From contig NZ_JACBGH010000004.1 in assembly GCF_013391695.1 (NCBI RefSeq), forward strand, positions 177,803 through 241,802: a stretch of DNA of 64,000 nucleotides, read 5' to 3'. The position numbers and the translations under genes were made by a program. This document shows positions 17,950 through 26,937 of the stretch, piece after piece. The stretch comes from Thiomicrorhabdus cannonii (GTDB lineage: Bacteria > Pseudomonadota > Gammaproteobacteria > Thiomicrospirales > Thiomicrospiraceae). The notes under the pieces are model-generated. The model did not search any database, was not told the DNA's origin, and saw only the letters and a program-made list of their open reading frames with translations. Numbering within the stretch: the stretch's first letter is position 1; each line of letters begins with the position of its first letter.

Positions 17950-19167
17950 TTAGCCCTGCATGGATTGGCTTACAAACCGCAGCAATGCGCCCGCCAGTTC
18001 GTGCTTTGACATCGTAGGCAACACTTTTTCCGACGTTTCGGTTAGGAGCGTCAGTGCATTGTCGTCGCGCTCAAAGCCTTGGCCTTCGCCCACCTGATTG
18101 GCGCAGATCATGTCGAGTTTTTTACGGCGCAACTTGTCTTTGGCGTAATCGACCACGTCGTTGGTTTCCGCCGCGAATCCGACCACAAAGGGTTTATTAT
18201 CCTGCGCGGCCACCCAGGCGACGATATCGGGATTCTTAACCAGTGTCAGCGTCATCTCCTCCACATCCTGCTGCTTCTTGAGCTTCTGTGAAGCCGGCTG
18301 CTCGACCCTGAAATCCGCCACCGCCGCGGCGCTGATAAAACAGTCCGCCGCGGCATAATGCTGCTGCACCGCCGCAAACATCTGCCGGGCGGAACGCACG
18401 TCGATACGCTTGACCCCTTCAGGCGTCGGCAACGCCACCGGCCCGGTAATCAAGATCACCTGAGCACCCGCCTTGGCCGCCACCTCGGCAATGGCAAAGC
18501 CCATTTTGCCGGAACTGCGGTTGCCGATGAAACGCACCGGGTCAATGTCTTCATAGGTCGGGCCGGCGGTGATCAGCAACGCTTTATTCTGCCAAAAAGC
18601 CTTGAGTTCAGACCCGGCCTGTTGAGTTTGCAAACGCGCTTTTTCGGCATGCATCACCGCCTCAAAAATCGCCTGCGGTTCGGGCATCCGGCCCTCGCCA
18701 ACCTCACCGCACGCCTGCTCGCCGCTGGCAGGCGGCAGAATATCCAAACCGCGCTGTTTTAATACGGCTACATTCTCTTGCGTGGCGGCATTGCGCCACA
18801 TCAGCCGGTTCATGGCCGGTGCCAGCATTATCGGGCGGTCGGTCGCCAGACACAGCGTCGTCAACAGATCATCGGCACGCCCCATGCGCAGCTTGGCCAG
18901 GGTTTCGGCACTGGCGGGTGCGATCACAATCTGATCGGCCCAACGCGCCAGCTCGATATGCCCCATGCCGGCCTCCTGATTAGCATCGAAAAGACTGTCG
19001 CGCACCGGATGCCCCGACAGCGCCTGAAACGACAATGGCTGAATAAACTCTTTGGCGCCGCTCGTCATCACCACCTGAACCTGATGACCGGCTTTGACAA
19101 ACAACCGGGTCAGTTCCAACGCCTTGTAAGCCGCAATGCCCCCGGTGACCCCCAACAGTATTTTCAT
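17950..19167 (-). CDS. coaBC: Bifunctional phosphopantothenoylcysteine decarboxylase/synthetase
   Basis: The N-terminal flavoprotein CoaC domain (MKILLGVTGGIAAYKA, APASAETLAKL, PAMNRLMW, AC loop GEQACGEVGEGRM) is joined to the CTP-dependent CoaB domain (LLITAGPTYEDIDPVRFIGNRSSGKMG, ISAAAVADFRV, FAAETND). Together they make 4'-phosphopantetheine for coenzyme A. The ATG at 19167 gives 405 residues, matching the family; the open frame runs on to 19242 through a tandem repeat and is not credible there. A full copy of the dispersed repeat encodes LQTQQAGSE in the linker between the two domains. Confidence 0.95.
   Translation of the reverse strand: MKILLGVTGGIAAYKALELTRLFVKAGHQVQVVMTSGAKEFIQPLSFQALSGHPVRDSLFDANQEAGMGHIELARWADQIVIAPASAETLAKLRMGRADDLLTTLCLATDRPIMLAPAMNRLMWRNAATQENVAVLKQRGLDILPPASGEQACGEVGEGRMPEPQAIFEAVMHAEKARLQTQQAGSELKAFWQNKALLITAGPTYEDIDPVRFIGNRSSGKMGFAIAEVAAKAGAQVILITGPVALPTPEGVKRIDVRSARQMFAAVQQHYAAADCFISAAAVADFRVEQPASQKLKKQQDVEEMTLTLVKNPDIVAWVAAQDNKPFVVGFAAETNDVVDYAKDKLRRKKLDMICANQVGEGQGFERDDNALTLLTETSEKVLPTMSKHELAGALLRFVSQSMQG
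18612..18629 (+). repeat. Dispersed repeat, copy 3 (inside coaBC)
   Basis: ACCCGGCCTGTTGAGTTT, an exact match over 18 bases, lies in the interdomain linker of coaBC on the antisense strand of the gene. Confidence 0.85.
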
Positions 19168-19220
19168 GTTCGACCCATCTTGCCTGATTAAACTGCCATT
19201 ATGATAACCCGATTTTGCGT

Positions 19221-19264
19221 CAGGTTGGCATGAGGTTGGCATCAGGTTGGCATCAGGTTGGCAT
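19221..19264 (+). repeat. Four tandem copies of an 11-bp unit upstream of coaBC
   Basis: CAGGTTGGCAT is repeated four times (the second unit starts GAG). It lies in the gap between the divergent coaBC and mechanosensitive channel genes and may vary in copy number. Confidence 0.85.
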
Positions 19265-19361
19265 CAGCGGCGGTGTTGCGCGTGACCGCGTGTGTTTTAA
19301 ACCCAGTCATGTTTAAATAACCACAATCCCCACACTTAAATTCACCCAAGAGAATGCAAAG

Positions 19362-22300
19362 ATGAATTTGGCTCGCGCTTTTAGACACTGCCTATTGTCA
19401 CTGTGCCTGATGGTCATGGCATTGCCCGTCGCCAGTCAGGCGGCAGCGACTGCCGACCCGGTTCTGCCGGCACAAGCGGCAAGCGCGCTGACGTTGCAGG
19501 ACATTGAACTTGCCAGCCAGACTCTGGCGCGCAGCGACCAGTTGAATGAGGAACAGAAAAAAACGCTGGGGCAGCAACTTGAAAAAGCCGGCAACTGGGT
19601 TAATGAGGCGCTCAAGGAGCAGCAAACCTACCAGCGGCTGAATCAAGAAGTCGCCGGGTTTGAAGCGCGCCAGAAAGAGTTGGCGGCCGGACAGAAAATC
19701 CTGGTGGAAAGACTCGCCAATCTGGAAAAAACCGATGCCGAGAAACGTTCCGCCAGCGAACTGACGGCGGCGCTCGGCGAGATCAACCAACAGCTCGATG
19801 CCACCCAGCAACAACTGTTGCATTGGGAACGCACTTTGAGCGAGCTTTTACCGCTTGCCAGCGAAGGGGCGGGACGCCTCACTCAGCTGGAAAGCACGCT
19901 GGCGCAGCTGCAGGAGAGTGCGGCGCATAACGAGGCGAATCCTCCGGCCGACCTCGGCCTGCGCATCCAGCAGCTATCTCTTAACGCGCGCGTCCAGGCG
20001 CTCAAGGCCAATCTGCAACTGCTCGGCTACAAAATGAGCAACCTCGGCCGCCTTACCGAAGCGGCTCAGAGCGAACGCGATTACTGGTTTCTGAAAAAAA
20101 CCGTCCTGCTCAAACAGGCGTCACAGCTGCAGGCCAAACTGCAAACCCTCAAAGCGGCCGAGGCGGAAGCCGATCTGCAGCAAACACTGCAACAGGAGAT
20201 TGCGGCCGACCATCCGCTTTACGCTTTATACAGCCAGATCATTGCGCTGCAACAGGAAAAAAACGAGCTGATCCTGCAGGAAAAGTCGATTACCCAACAA
20301 ATCAATCACGGCAACGAAGCCATTGCCACCCTGAAAACCCATTTCAGCCGCGACAAACAGATCGTGGCATTGGAAGGCTCCCGCGAAACCATTGCCCAGG
20401 TGCTGCACAAGCGTCTGGAAACGCTCGGAGCCTTCACGTTCAAACCGCGCGACTGGCTGAAGACCAAGAATCTGATCAACGAAGCCGTGCTCAAGCAACT
20501 GCTGTTAAATGAAAAGCTCAATGACATTAACCGCCAGACGCCCGAAGCGCTGACCCGCTCCCTGCTGGGTGAGCCGACGCCCGCGATGAGTGCCGACGAA
20601 CAACAACACTTCTCGCAAGCCACCGCCAAACTGACCGCCGACTATGTGCAAACCGCCAGGGAACTGCAAAGCCTCTATCCGGCTTATATCAGCAAGCTCT
20701 CGGAACTCAACACGGTTTTCAGCCAGCAAGAGGAACAGCTCACGCAATACCGCCGCTTCCTCAACGACCATCTACTGTGGCTGCCTAACGTCACCTTGGG
20801 CGACCTGCTCAATACCCAGGCCCTGACATCGAGTCTGGCGGGCTTGCTCTCCCCGAGCGCTTTGGCACTGTTGACCGCGGATGTCCGCCAGATCGTCCAA
20901 GCCCATCCGGAACTCGTGTTTTTATGGATTGTGCTGCTTGCCCTGTTGCTGGCGCCCAGACAACGCATCATCGTGGCGCTTGGTCAGGCGGCGGCCCATA
21001 CCACTTCGATCCGCACGGATGCCTACCGCTACACGCTTCAGGCCGGTTTTTACACGCTGCTGCTCAGCCTGCCTCTTCCCTGGCTGCTGTTCGGCGGCGC
21101 GCTGCTGCTGAACCAGGCGGAAGCGCCGTCCGACTTTACTCTCAATCTGGCCCAGGGACTGGCCGATGCCGGCCTGTTGATTTTGCTGCTTGCGATGCTA
21201 AAGCAGATCTGCCGCGCCGACGGCCTGGCGGAACGTCATTTCCGCTGGCATAACAGCGTCCGCCACACCTTGGTGCAGGAACTGCGTTGGGTCATGCCGT
21301 TAGGCGCCATCCTGATTCTGCTGATTGATTTGAGCGCCAACGCCAACAGTGCCGCCGAAACGCAACTGATCGGTCGTCTGGCGTTTATCACGCTGATGGT
21401 CGGTATGATCGTGCTGGGCTATCGCCTGTGGTCTTCGCGCAGCGAAATCATGCAGGATTTCAGCCATACCGCCAAAACCCAGGCCTGGTTGCAGCTGCAT
21501 TTTCTGTGGTTTCCGCTGCTGCTGGCCTTTCCGCTGTTTCTGATCTGGGCGACGGCGGCGGGCTATTACTACTCGGCGCTGGTGATCGCCGAACGTTTCC
21601 ACTGGATGCTCGGTTTGGTACTGGTCATCTATATCGTGCGCGAACTCTTCTTGCGCAGCCTCTACTTGTCGGAGCGCAAACAGCATTACGCGGAACGCCT
21701 GCAAAAACGCCAGGCGCAACTGGCGCAGCAGGGCAACGCCGCGGAGGCCAACGCCCTGCCCGAGCTGCCCGAAGAGCCGGAAATCGATTATGAAAAGCTC
21801 AGCAAACAGGTCAGACAGGCGCTGAATCTGGTGTTTATTCTGGCTTTTCTCTCCGGCATCTGGTTCATCTGGCAGGACGTACTGCCGGCACTGAACCTCA
21901 TCAACGACAGCACCCTCTCCCTGACCAAATCACAGGTCGTGGACGGCGTGGTGCAGCAGGTACCGCTCACCCTCGGCGACCTGGTGTGGGGCGTCGCTTT
22001 AGGCGCCATGACCTTGCTGCTGGCCAAAGACCTACCCGGCCTGCTGGAATTTATGCTGCTCAAGCATTTGCCCATCAGCGCCGCCGCGCGTTATGCCATC
22101 ACCACCCTCACGCAATATATCATCGCCATTATCGGTCTGGTGATGATTTTCCGCGCGCTGGGCATCGAATGGTCGAACATCCAGTGGCTGGTGGCGGCGC
22201 TGTCGGTGGGTCTGGGCTTCGGTTTGCAGGAGATTGTCGCCAACTTCGTCAGCGGGATTATTTTGCTGTTTGAACAGCCGATCCGCGTCGGCGACATCGT

Positions 22301-22796
22301 CACCGTCAACGGGGTATCGGGTAAGGTATCGCGCATCCGCATCCGCGCCACCACCATCGTCAACTGGGATAGACAGGAACTGGTCATTCCCAATAAACAG
22401 ATCATCACCGGCCAGTTCATCAACTGGTCGCTGACGGATCAGGTGACGCGTATCCGGGTTGACGTGGGTGTGGCCTACGGCAGCGATGTCGCCAAAGCGT
22501 TAAAGCTGATTAAAGAGGCTGCGCTCAATCACCCCAAAGTGCTCAAGGACCCCGAGCCATTTGTGGTTTTCGAAGCCTTTGGCGACAACTCTCTGCAACT
22601 CTCCTTGCGGGCGTTTGTTGAGGATCTGGACAACTTCATCCTTATCCGTTCGGAGCTGCACAGCGCCATTAACGAAGCCCTTAAACAGGCAGAGATTGTC
22701 ATCGCCTTCCCGCAGCGCGATGTCCATCTGGACACCTCGCAACCGCTGGAAATCCGCGTGAGCAAGGCCGCCAGAGAGAACACCGCCGGCACTTAA
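19362..22796 (+). CDS. Large MscK/MscM-type mechanosensitive channel
   Basis: This is a 1144-residue inner membrane protein with a signal peptide (cleavage near ASQA), a long periplasmic alpha-helical region rich in Gln/Leu/Ala coiled coils (to about residue 500), about eleven membrane segments, and a C-terminal MscS module: pore helix ALSVGLGFGLQEIVANFVSGIIL, then FEQPIRVGDIVTV, VIPNKQIITGQFINWS and the cage domain. It matches the KefA/YjeP class. These channels protect against osmotic downshock, sometimes gated by ions. Its stop codon overlaps the stop of the convergent thioesterase gene. Confidence 0.9.
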   Translation: MNLARAFRHCLLSLCLMVMALPVASQAAATADPVLPAQAASALTLQDIELASQTLARSDQLNEEQKKTLGQQLEKAGNWVNEALKEQQTYQRLNQEVAGFEARQKELAAGQKILVERLANLEKTDAEKRSASELTAALGEINQQLDATQQQLLHWERTLSELLPLASEGAGRLTQLESTLAQLQESAAHNEANPPADLGLRIQQLSLNARVQALKANLQLLGYKMSNLGRLTEAAQSERDYWFLKKTVLLKQASQLQAKLQTLKAAEAEADLQQTLQQEIAADHPLYALYSQIIALQQEKNELILQEKSITQQINHGNEAIATLKTHFSRDKQIVALEGSRETIAQVLHKRLETLGAFTFKPRDWLKTKNLINEAVLKQLLLNEKLNDINRQTPEALTRSLLGEPTPAMSADEQQHFSQATAKLTADYVQTARELQSLYPAYISKLSELNTVFSQQEEQLTQYRRFLNDHLLWLPNVTLGDLLNTQALTSSLAGLLSPSALALLTADVRQIVQAHPELVFLWIVLLALLLAPRQRIIVALGQAAAHTTSIRTDAYRYTLQAGFYTLLLSLPLPWLLFGGALLLNQAEAPSDFTLNLAQGLADAGLLILLLAMLKQICRADGLAERHFRWHNSVRHTLVQELRWVMPLGAILILLIDLSANANSAAETQLIGRLAFITLMVGMIVLGYRLWSSRSEIMQDFSHTAKTQAWLQLHFLWFPLLLAFPLFLIWATAAGYYYSALVIAERFHWMLGLVLVIYIVRELFLRSLYLSERKQHYAERLQKRQAQLAQQGNAAEANALPELPEEPEIDYEKLSKQVRQALNLVFILAFLSGIWFIWQDVLPALNLINDSTLSLTKSQVVDGVVQQVPLTLGDLVWGVALGAMTLLLAKDLPGLLEFMLLKHLPISAAARYAITTLTQYIIAIIGLVMIFRALGIEWSNIQWLVAALSVGLGFGLQEIVANFVSGIILLFEQPIRVGDIVTVNGVSGKVSRIRIRATTIVNWDRQELVIPNKQIITGQFINWSLTDQVTRIRVDVGVAYGSDVAKALKLIKEAALNHPKVLKDPEPFVVFEAFGDNSLQLSLRAFVEDLDNFILIRSELHSAINEALKQAEIVIAFPQRDVHLDTSQPLEIRVSKAARENTAGT

Positions 22797-23179
22797 TCGA
22801 ACAGGCGCTCCAAATCGCCGCACACCATCGGCCGGCCCTCGGCGCTGACAGCCACACCGATGGCGCGCGAGGAGACCATCAGGGCATCGTCGCTCTGACG
22901 GTGGGCGTGCTGGATAAACACGAATTTCAAGCGCGACTCGCGCTCCACCGTCACACTCACATAAAAATCGTCCTTGGGACGCAGCGAGCGTTTGAAATCC
23001 AGTTCGATCCGCGTCACCATCAAATTGATTCCCGCCTCGGCCAACGCCGAAAAATCGACCCCTTTCTCCAGCAGGAACTCATGGCGCGCATGCTCGAAAT
23101 AATTCTGGTAAACGCTGTTGTTGACCACACCCTGCAAATCGCACTCATAATCGCGCACACGCATCGGATACTTAAACAT
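22793..23179 (-). CDS. YbgC/FadM-type acyl-CoA thioesterase (4HBT hotdog fold)
   Basis: A single hotdog domain of 128 residues begins FKYPMRVRDYECDLQGVVNNSVYQNYFEHARHEFL. The catalytic Asp expected in this family lies in the DLQGVVNN segment. Related enzymes hydrolyse acyl-CoA or acyl-ACP; the true substrate is unknown. The ATG at 23179 has AAGGGG six bases upstream, better than the GTG at 23194. The stop overlaps that of the convergent channel gene, with no terminator visible between them. Confidence 0.85.
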   Translation of the reverse strand: MFKYPMRVRDYECDLQGVVNNSVYQNYFEHARHEFLLEKGVDFSALAEAGINLMVTRIELDFKRSLRPKDDFYVSVTVERESRLKFVFIQHAHRQSDDALMVSSRAIGVAVSAEGRPMVCGDLERLFD

Positions 23180-23260
23180 TGACTGCCCCTTCACTGACTA
23201 TTCCTTTCATTTTTAAGATGGGTTATCTTAGCAACTCTACGCAAAAAAGGAATCGGTTCG

Positions 23261-23941
23261 ATGGCAATCAGCGACTGGCATGAAAACGACCGTCCTCGCG
23301 AAAAACTGCTGAAGTTTGGCGCTCACAGCCTGAGTGATGCCGAACTGTTGGCGATATTTCTGCGCGTCGGCGTCAAAGGCCAAAGCGCGGTCGACCTGGC
23401 GCAAAGCCTGATTGACCACTTCGGCGATCTGCATAGCCTGCTCAATGCCAACGAAACCGAATTCTGCGAAGCCAAAGGTCTCGGGCAGGCCAAATTCGTG
23501 CAGCTTAAAGCCGTCCTGGAAATGTCGCGTCGCCATTTTGAAAGCGGTCTGAAAAAAGGCGATGCTTTCACCCAACCCGAAAGCGTTGCCCGCTACCTGC
23601 TTCATCAAATCGGCTTCCAGCAGCGCGAACAGTTTGCCCTGCTGTTGCTCGACCAGCAACACCACCTGATTAACCTCGAGGTGCTGTTTCACGGCACACT
23701 CAATCAAGCCAGCGTCCATCCGCGCGAAGTGGTTAAAGCCGCTCTGGCGCAAAATGCCGCCGCGGTGATTCTGGCGCACAACCACCCCTCCGGCGATCCG
23801 TCGCCCAGTCAAAGTGATATCGACCTGACCCGTACACTCAGCCAAGCGCTGGCGCTGGTCGACATCCGCTGCCTGGATCACATCATTCTCGGCGACTTCG
23901 GACGCTGGCACTCTTTGGCCCACCACGGGCAAATGCCTTAA
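23261..23941 (+). CDS. radC: RadC family JAMM-domain protein
   Basis: At 226 residues this is the usual RadC length. An N-terminal helix-hairpin-helix region ([27 protein letters not shown]) is followed by the JAB1/MPN metal domain with the motif [19 protein letters not shown] (HxHx7SxxD-like). RadC was named for DNA repair, but its activity is unresolved and some members are linked to recombination or mobile DNA. AAAGGAA precedes the ATG. As in E. coli, it sits between coaBC and rpmB and points away from coaBC. Confidence 0.93.
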   Translation: MAISDWHENDRPREKLLKFGAHSLSDAELLAIFLRVGVKGQSAVDLAQSLIDHFGDLHSLLNANETEFCEAKGLGQAKFVQLKAVLEMSRRHFESGLKKGDAFTQPESVARYLLHQIGFQQREQFALLLLDQQHHLINLEVLFHGTLNQASVHPREVVKAALAQNAAAVILAHNHPSGDPSPSQSDIDLTRTLSQALALVDIRCLDHIILGDFGRWHSLAHHGQMP

Positions 23942-23974
23942 AAGATCAAGAACCATGCTCCAGAACCCCACAAG

Positions 23975-23994
23975 ACCCGGCCTGTTGAGTTTTT
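23975..23994 (+). repeat. Dispersed repeat, copy 4 (exact 20-mer)
   Basis: ACCCGGCCTGTTGAGTTTTT lies between radC and the DUF1461 gene. Confidence 0.9.
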
Positions 23995-24029
23995 CAAAAC
24001 CGTTTTCAACGCATTTTGCATTGCGCGCC

Positions 24030-24737
24030 ATGCAAATACTTTGGCTATGGTTGACACTTACTCTAGCGTTTTATGTCAGCTGGATAACATTATCCAAAGT
24101 CGATTTCCTGTATGGAACCTGGTATGAGGTTGGCGACTTTGAAACGCACATCAATCATTATGCGCCACAAAACCGTTTTCGTCATGGCTTTGAACAAACC
24201 GACAAAACCACACGTTTAGCGTTGTTTGGCGGGATTGTGGAGGCCATTCACCACCAAGGCAACGGATTGAAACAATTACACTACACCGATGCAAAAAATC
24301 GCACTATTCCGCTACTGCATCAGAGTGAAGTCGTTCATCTTAAGGACGTAGCCAACTTAATCGACTTCCTCTCATCTTTGGGCTGGGGGCTTGCTTTGGC
24401 ATGGTTGATAATAACAGCCATACTCCTTTCCAAACGACACTTTCCCAACATAAAAACAAGCCTGCTACAAATTGGTCTCACGCTCATGGCCATTGGTTTA
24501 CTCATTGCCGCTGTCGGCGCCAAAGAGATTTTCTATCAACTGCATATCTGGATCTTTCCGGCAGACCACCGCTGGTTCTTCTATTACCAAGACTCGCTCA
24601 TGAGCACGCTGATGAAAGCACCCGATCTGTTTGCCTATATCGCCGCCAGCCTGACGGCATTGAGCCTACTTTGCTTTATGCTGGTGCTTATGTTCTTTCA
24701 CTTACCAATCATCAAAAACGTCAAAAAATTGCGCTAA
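24030..24737 (+). CDS. DUF1461 family integral membrane protein
   Basis: The 235 residues contain four hydrophobic segments: one at the N-terminus (ILWLWLTLTLAFYVSWI), a polar extracytoplasmic loop with HINHYAPQNRFRHGFEQTDKTTR, and three later segments. The pattern and loop match the DUF1461 membrane family; its function is unknown. The open frame begins at 23955, but that extension would translate the dispersed repeat, so the ATG at 24030 before the first membrane helix is preferred. No strong ribosome site is seen. Confidence 0.7.
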   Translation: MQILWLWLTLTLAFYVSWITLSKVDFLYGTWYEVGDFETHINHYAPQNRFRHGFEQTDKTTRLALFGGIVEAIHHQGNGLKQLHYTDAKNRTIPLLHQSEVVHLKDVANLIDFLSSLGWGLALAWLIITAILLSKRHFPNIKTSLLQIGLTLMAIGLLIAAVGAKEIFYQLHIWIFPADHRWFFYYQDSLMSTLMKAPDLFAYIAASLTALSLLCFMLVLMFFHLPIIKNVKKLR

Positions 24738-24819
24738 AAAGCACTCATCGTTCCAATTTCAGGCAAAAATAAACAACAACACAAAACCTTCTTATTTCCT
24801 TCATAAAACCGAGCCTTTT

Positions 24820-24853
24820 CTGCAACCTGCCTGTAATAGTGTTTGCTTATGAT
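24820..24853 (+). promoter_or_regulatory. Candidate Pho box and -10 upstream of phoX-like gene
   Basis: CTGCAAC (24820-24826), four bases, then CTGTAAT (24831-24837) has the 7-4-7 layout of a PhoB box (five and seven matches to CTGTAAT). TATGAT (24848-24853) follows after 10 bases, the spacing expected for PhoB-activated promoters that lack a -35. Confidence 0.45.
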
Positions 24854-24901
24854 TTCCGCACCCACCCAGGGGATTTAGGATCTCAACAAAGGAACACTTA
24901 C

Positions 24902-26800
24902 ATGAAACTGAATAAACTGACTCTGGCTATGTCGCTTGTATTGAGTGCATCGGCTTTAACATTAGTCGGCTGTGCCGGTGAAGACGTCTCTGACTCAGAC
25001 CTTGCAAACGCAATTGCAGATGCACGTACATTCCAATCAATTGAATTTACCGATACAGCTGCACCATCAACAGCTGAAAAAATGGCTACAACTTACACCG
25101 AGTCTTCAGCCATTATTACTTATACCGACGGTACGACTAAAACATTCCCTCTAACGTACAAAAAGCTTTTTGGCACAACAAGCAAAGTGGGCACCAATGC
25201 CAATCCTGCTGGTCAGCTTTATGATATGGACATGAATCCTTTAGAAGACTCATTGGGAATGCCACTCGTTGCTGAAACGCCAGATTCGAACAGCTTGCTA
25301 AAAATTGGCGACAAAATCTATATGGTTTCGCATCTGGAATATGACTGGATTATTTCTGACGGAAGTAAGGCTCCTAGCCGTGCACCAATGGGAATGATTC
25401 TTACTGAAATGCAACAAGATTCAAAAACGGGTGAATTGACTGCTGTTGATCAGGCTCCAATCAGTTTCTCAAATGTTGATGGTCTATGGATTCCATGTTT
25501 CGGCTCACAGACACCTTGGAACACGCACCTAGGTTCTGAAGAAGATTACGACATGCAGTACAATCCTCTAAGTAGTTCGTACACAACCACAACAAATGCT
25601 ATTAATGTTATGAGTGACATGTATTTCAACTCAACTAAAGTAGCTAATCCATATCACTATGGTTTCTTCCCAGAAGTGACTGTTAATGAAGATGGGTCGA
25701 CTAATGTCGTTAAGCATTACTCTATGGGTCGCGGTACGTGGGAAGCGGGTAAAGTCATGCCAGACAGTCGTACTGTTTACTACGGTGATGACGGCACTAA
25801 CGTTGCACTATTCATGTATGTTGCCGATGAAGCTGAAGATTTGTCAGCAGGTACTTTATACGCTGGTAAATTCTCACAAAACGGTACTTCATACAGCGGC
25901 GACTTCAGCTGGGTTAAGCTTGGGCATGCTACCGATGCAGAAGTTAAAACGCTAGCAGACACAACGACTTTTGATGACATTTTCTACAATGGAACTTTTG
26001 ACAGTGGCACAGAAACATGCCCAACTGTTTCCGGTGTTGCGACTACACGTGTTCGTGCCGGTTCAACGTTTGATGAATGTTTGGCCGTCAAACCAGGCAT
26101 GGAAAAAGCGGCTGCTTTCTTAGAGGCTCGCCGTTACGCAGCTCTTAGTGGTGCAACCGTTGAGTTCAACAAAATGGAAGGTATCGCGGTTAACGATGCT
26201 GATAAAAAATTGTACATGGCTATCTCTTACCTTGATAAAGGCATGAAAGACAATGCTCTGCCAGCTTCGATGGAGCACATCAAAATGGCTAAGATCAATG
26301 CAGGTGTCACTTTCACGCTTCCAATGACTCCAGGTCAAGTTGATCAAAATGGTGACCGCATTGAGTCTGATTATGTTGTAACTTCAATGTATGCTGAAGA
26401 CAAGCTCATCGGTCGCGATATCGCTGCTGATGCACTGGGTAACACAGCTGATCCTGACTTTATCGCAAACACTGACAACATCTTCTTCTCTGAGAAAATG
26501 CGCACTCTGTTTGTAGGTGAAGACTCTGGTACTCACGTTAACAACTTCGTATGGGCATACAACGTTGATACTAAGAAGCTATCTCGTATCCTGACTAACG
26601 TAGCGGGTGCGGAAGCAACGGGTCTACAAGCGGTAGAAAACATGGACGGTTTTGCTTACATCATGAGCAACTCTCAACACCACGGTGACTACATCAGCAC
26701 TATGGATGCCACGTTGGAATCTGCAGTTGAAGCAACTGGTCTTGTTGACAAGTTTGATGGTAACTTCGGCTACATTGGTGGAATGCCAGCAATCAAATAA
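24902..26800 (+). CDS. PhoX-like (DUF839) lipoprotein, putative alkaline phosphatase
   Basis: The 632 residues start with a lipoprotein signal (LVGC, Cys24). The PhoX-type features are IPCFGSQTPWNTHLGSEEDYD, the aromatic NPYHYGFFPEV, GRGTWEAG..TVYYGDDGTN and a late GEDSGTHVNNFVWAYNVD, all in regions where PhoX binds Ca and Fe. PhoX enzymes release phosphate from organic esters outside the cytoplasm. Most PhoX use the Tat path; this one looks like a Sec lipoprotein. AAAGGAA precedes the ATG. Codon choice is T-rich compared with neighbours, suggesting high expression or another origin. Confidence 0.8.
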   Translation: MKLNKLTLAMSLVLSASALTLVGCAGEDVSDSDLANAIADARTFQSIEFTDTAAPSTAEKMATTYTESSAIITYTDGTTKTFPLTYKKLFGTTSKVGTNANPAGQLYDMDMNPLEDSLGMPLVAETPDSNSLLKIGDKIYMVSHLEYDWIISDGSKAPSRAPMGMILTEMQQDSKTGELTAVDQAPISFSNVDGLWIPCFGSQTPWNTHLGSEEDYDMQYNPLSSSYTTTTNAINVMSDMYFNSTKVANPYHYGFFPEVTVNEDGSTNVVKHYSMGRGTWEAGKVMPDSRTVYYGDDGTNVALFMYVADEAEDLSAGTLYAGKFSQNGTSYSGDFSWVKLGHATDAEVKTLADTTTFDDIFYNGTFDSGTETCPTVSGVATTRVRAGSTFDECLAVKPGMEKAAAFLEARRYAALSGATVEFNKMEGIAVNDADKKLYMAISYLDKGMKDNALPASMEHIKMAKINAGVTFTLPMTPGQVDQNGDRIESDYVVTSMYAEDKLIGRDIAADALGNTADPDFIANTDNIFFSEKMRTLFVGEDSGTHVNNFVWAYNVDTKKLSRILTNVAGAEATGLQAVENMDGFAYIMSNSQHHGDYISTMDATLESAVEATGLVDKFDGNFGYIGGMPAIK

Positions 26801-26820
26801 AACCGTGAGCTAATCACAAC

Positions 26821-26852
26821 AAAGCCGGCAACAGTGCCGGCTTTGTTCCTTT
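26821..26852 (+). terminator. Terminator after the phoX-like gene
   Basis: AAAGCCGGCA pairs perfectly with TGCCGGCTTT around ACAG, followed by a T-rich tail. It separates this gene from the diheme lipoprotein gene. Confidence 0.85.
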
Positions 26853-26937
26853 ATCTCCAGCAAGTATTTAAAGAAAAATCATCTCAATGTCTTGCCAGAT
26901 GCTTTTTCCTTAGATTCTTTAAATTAAAAGACGCACA

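Noticed and set aside
22034..22054. ACCCGGCCTGCTGGAATTT in the large channel gene and CCGGCCTGTTGATTTT at about 21170 as repeat copies
   Set aside because: Both encode ordinary Gly-Leu-Leu membrane segments and diverge in the GAGTTT part, so chance similarity is likely.
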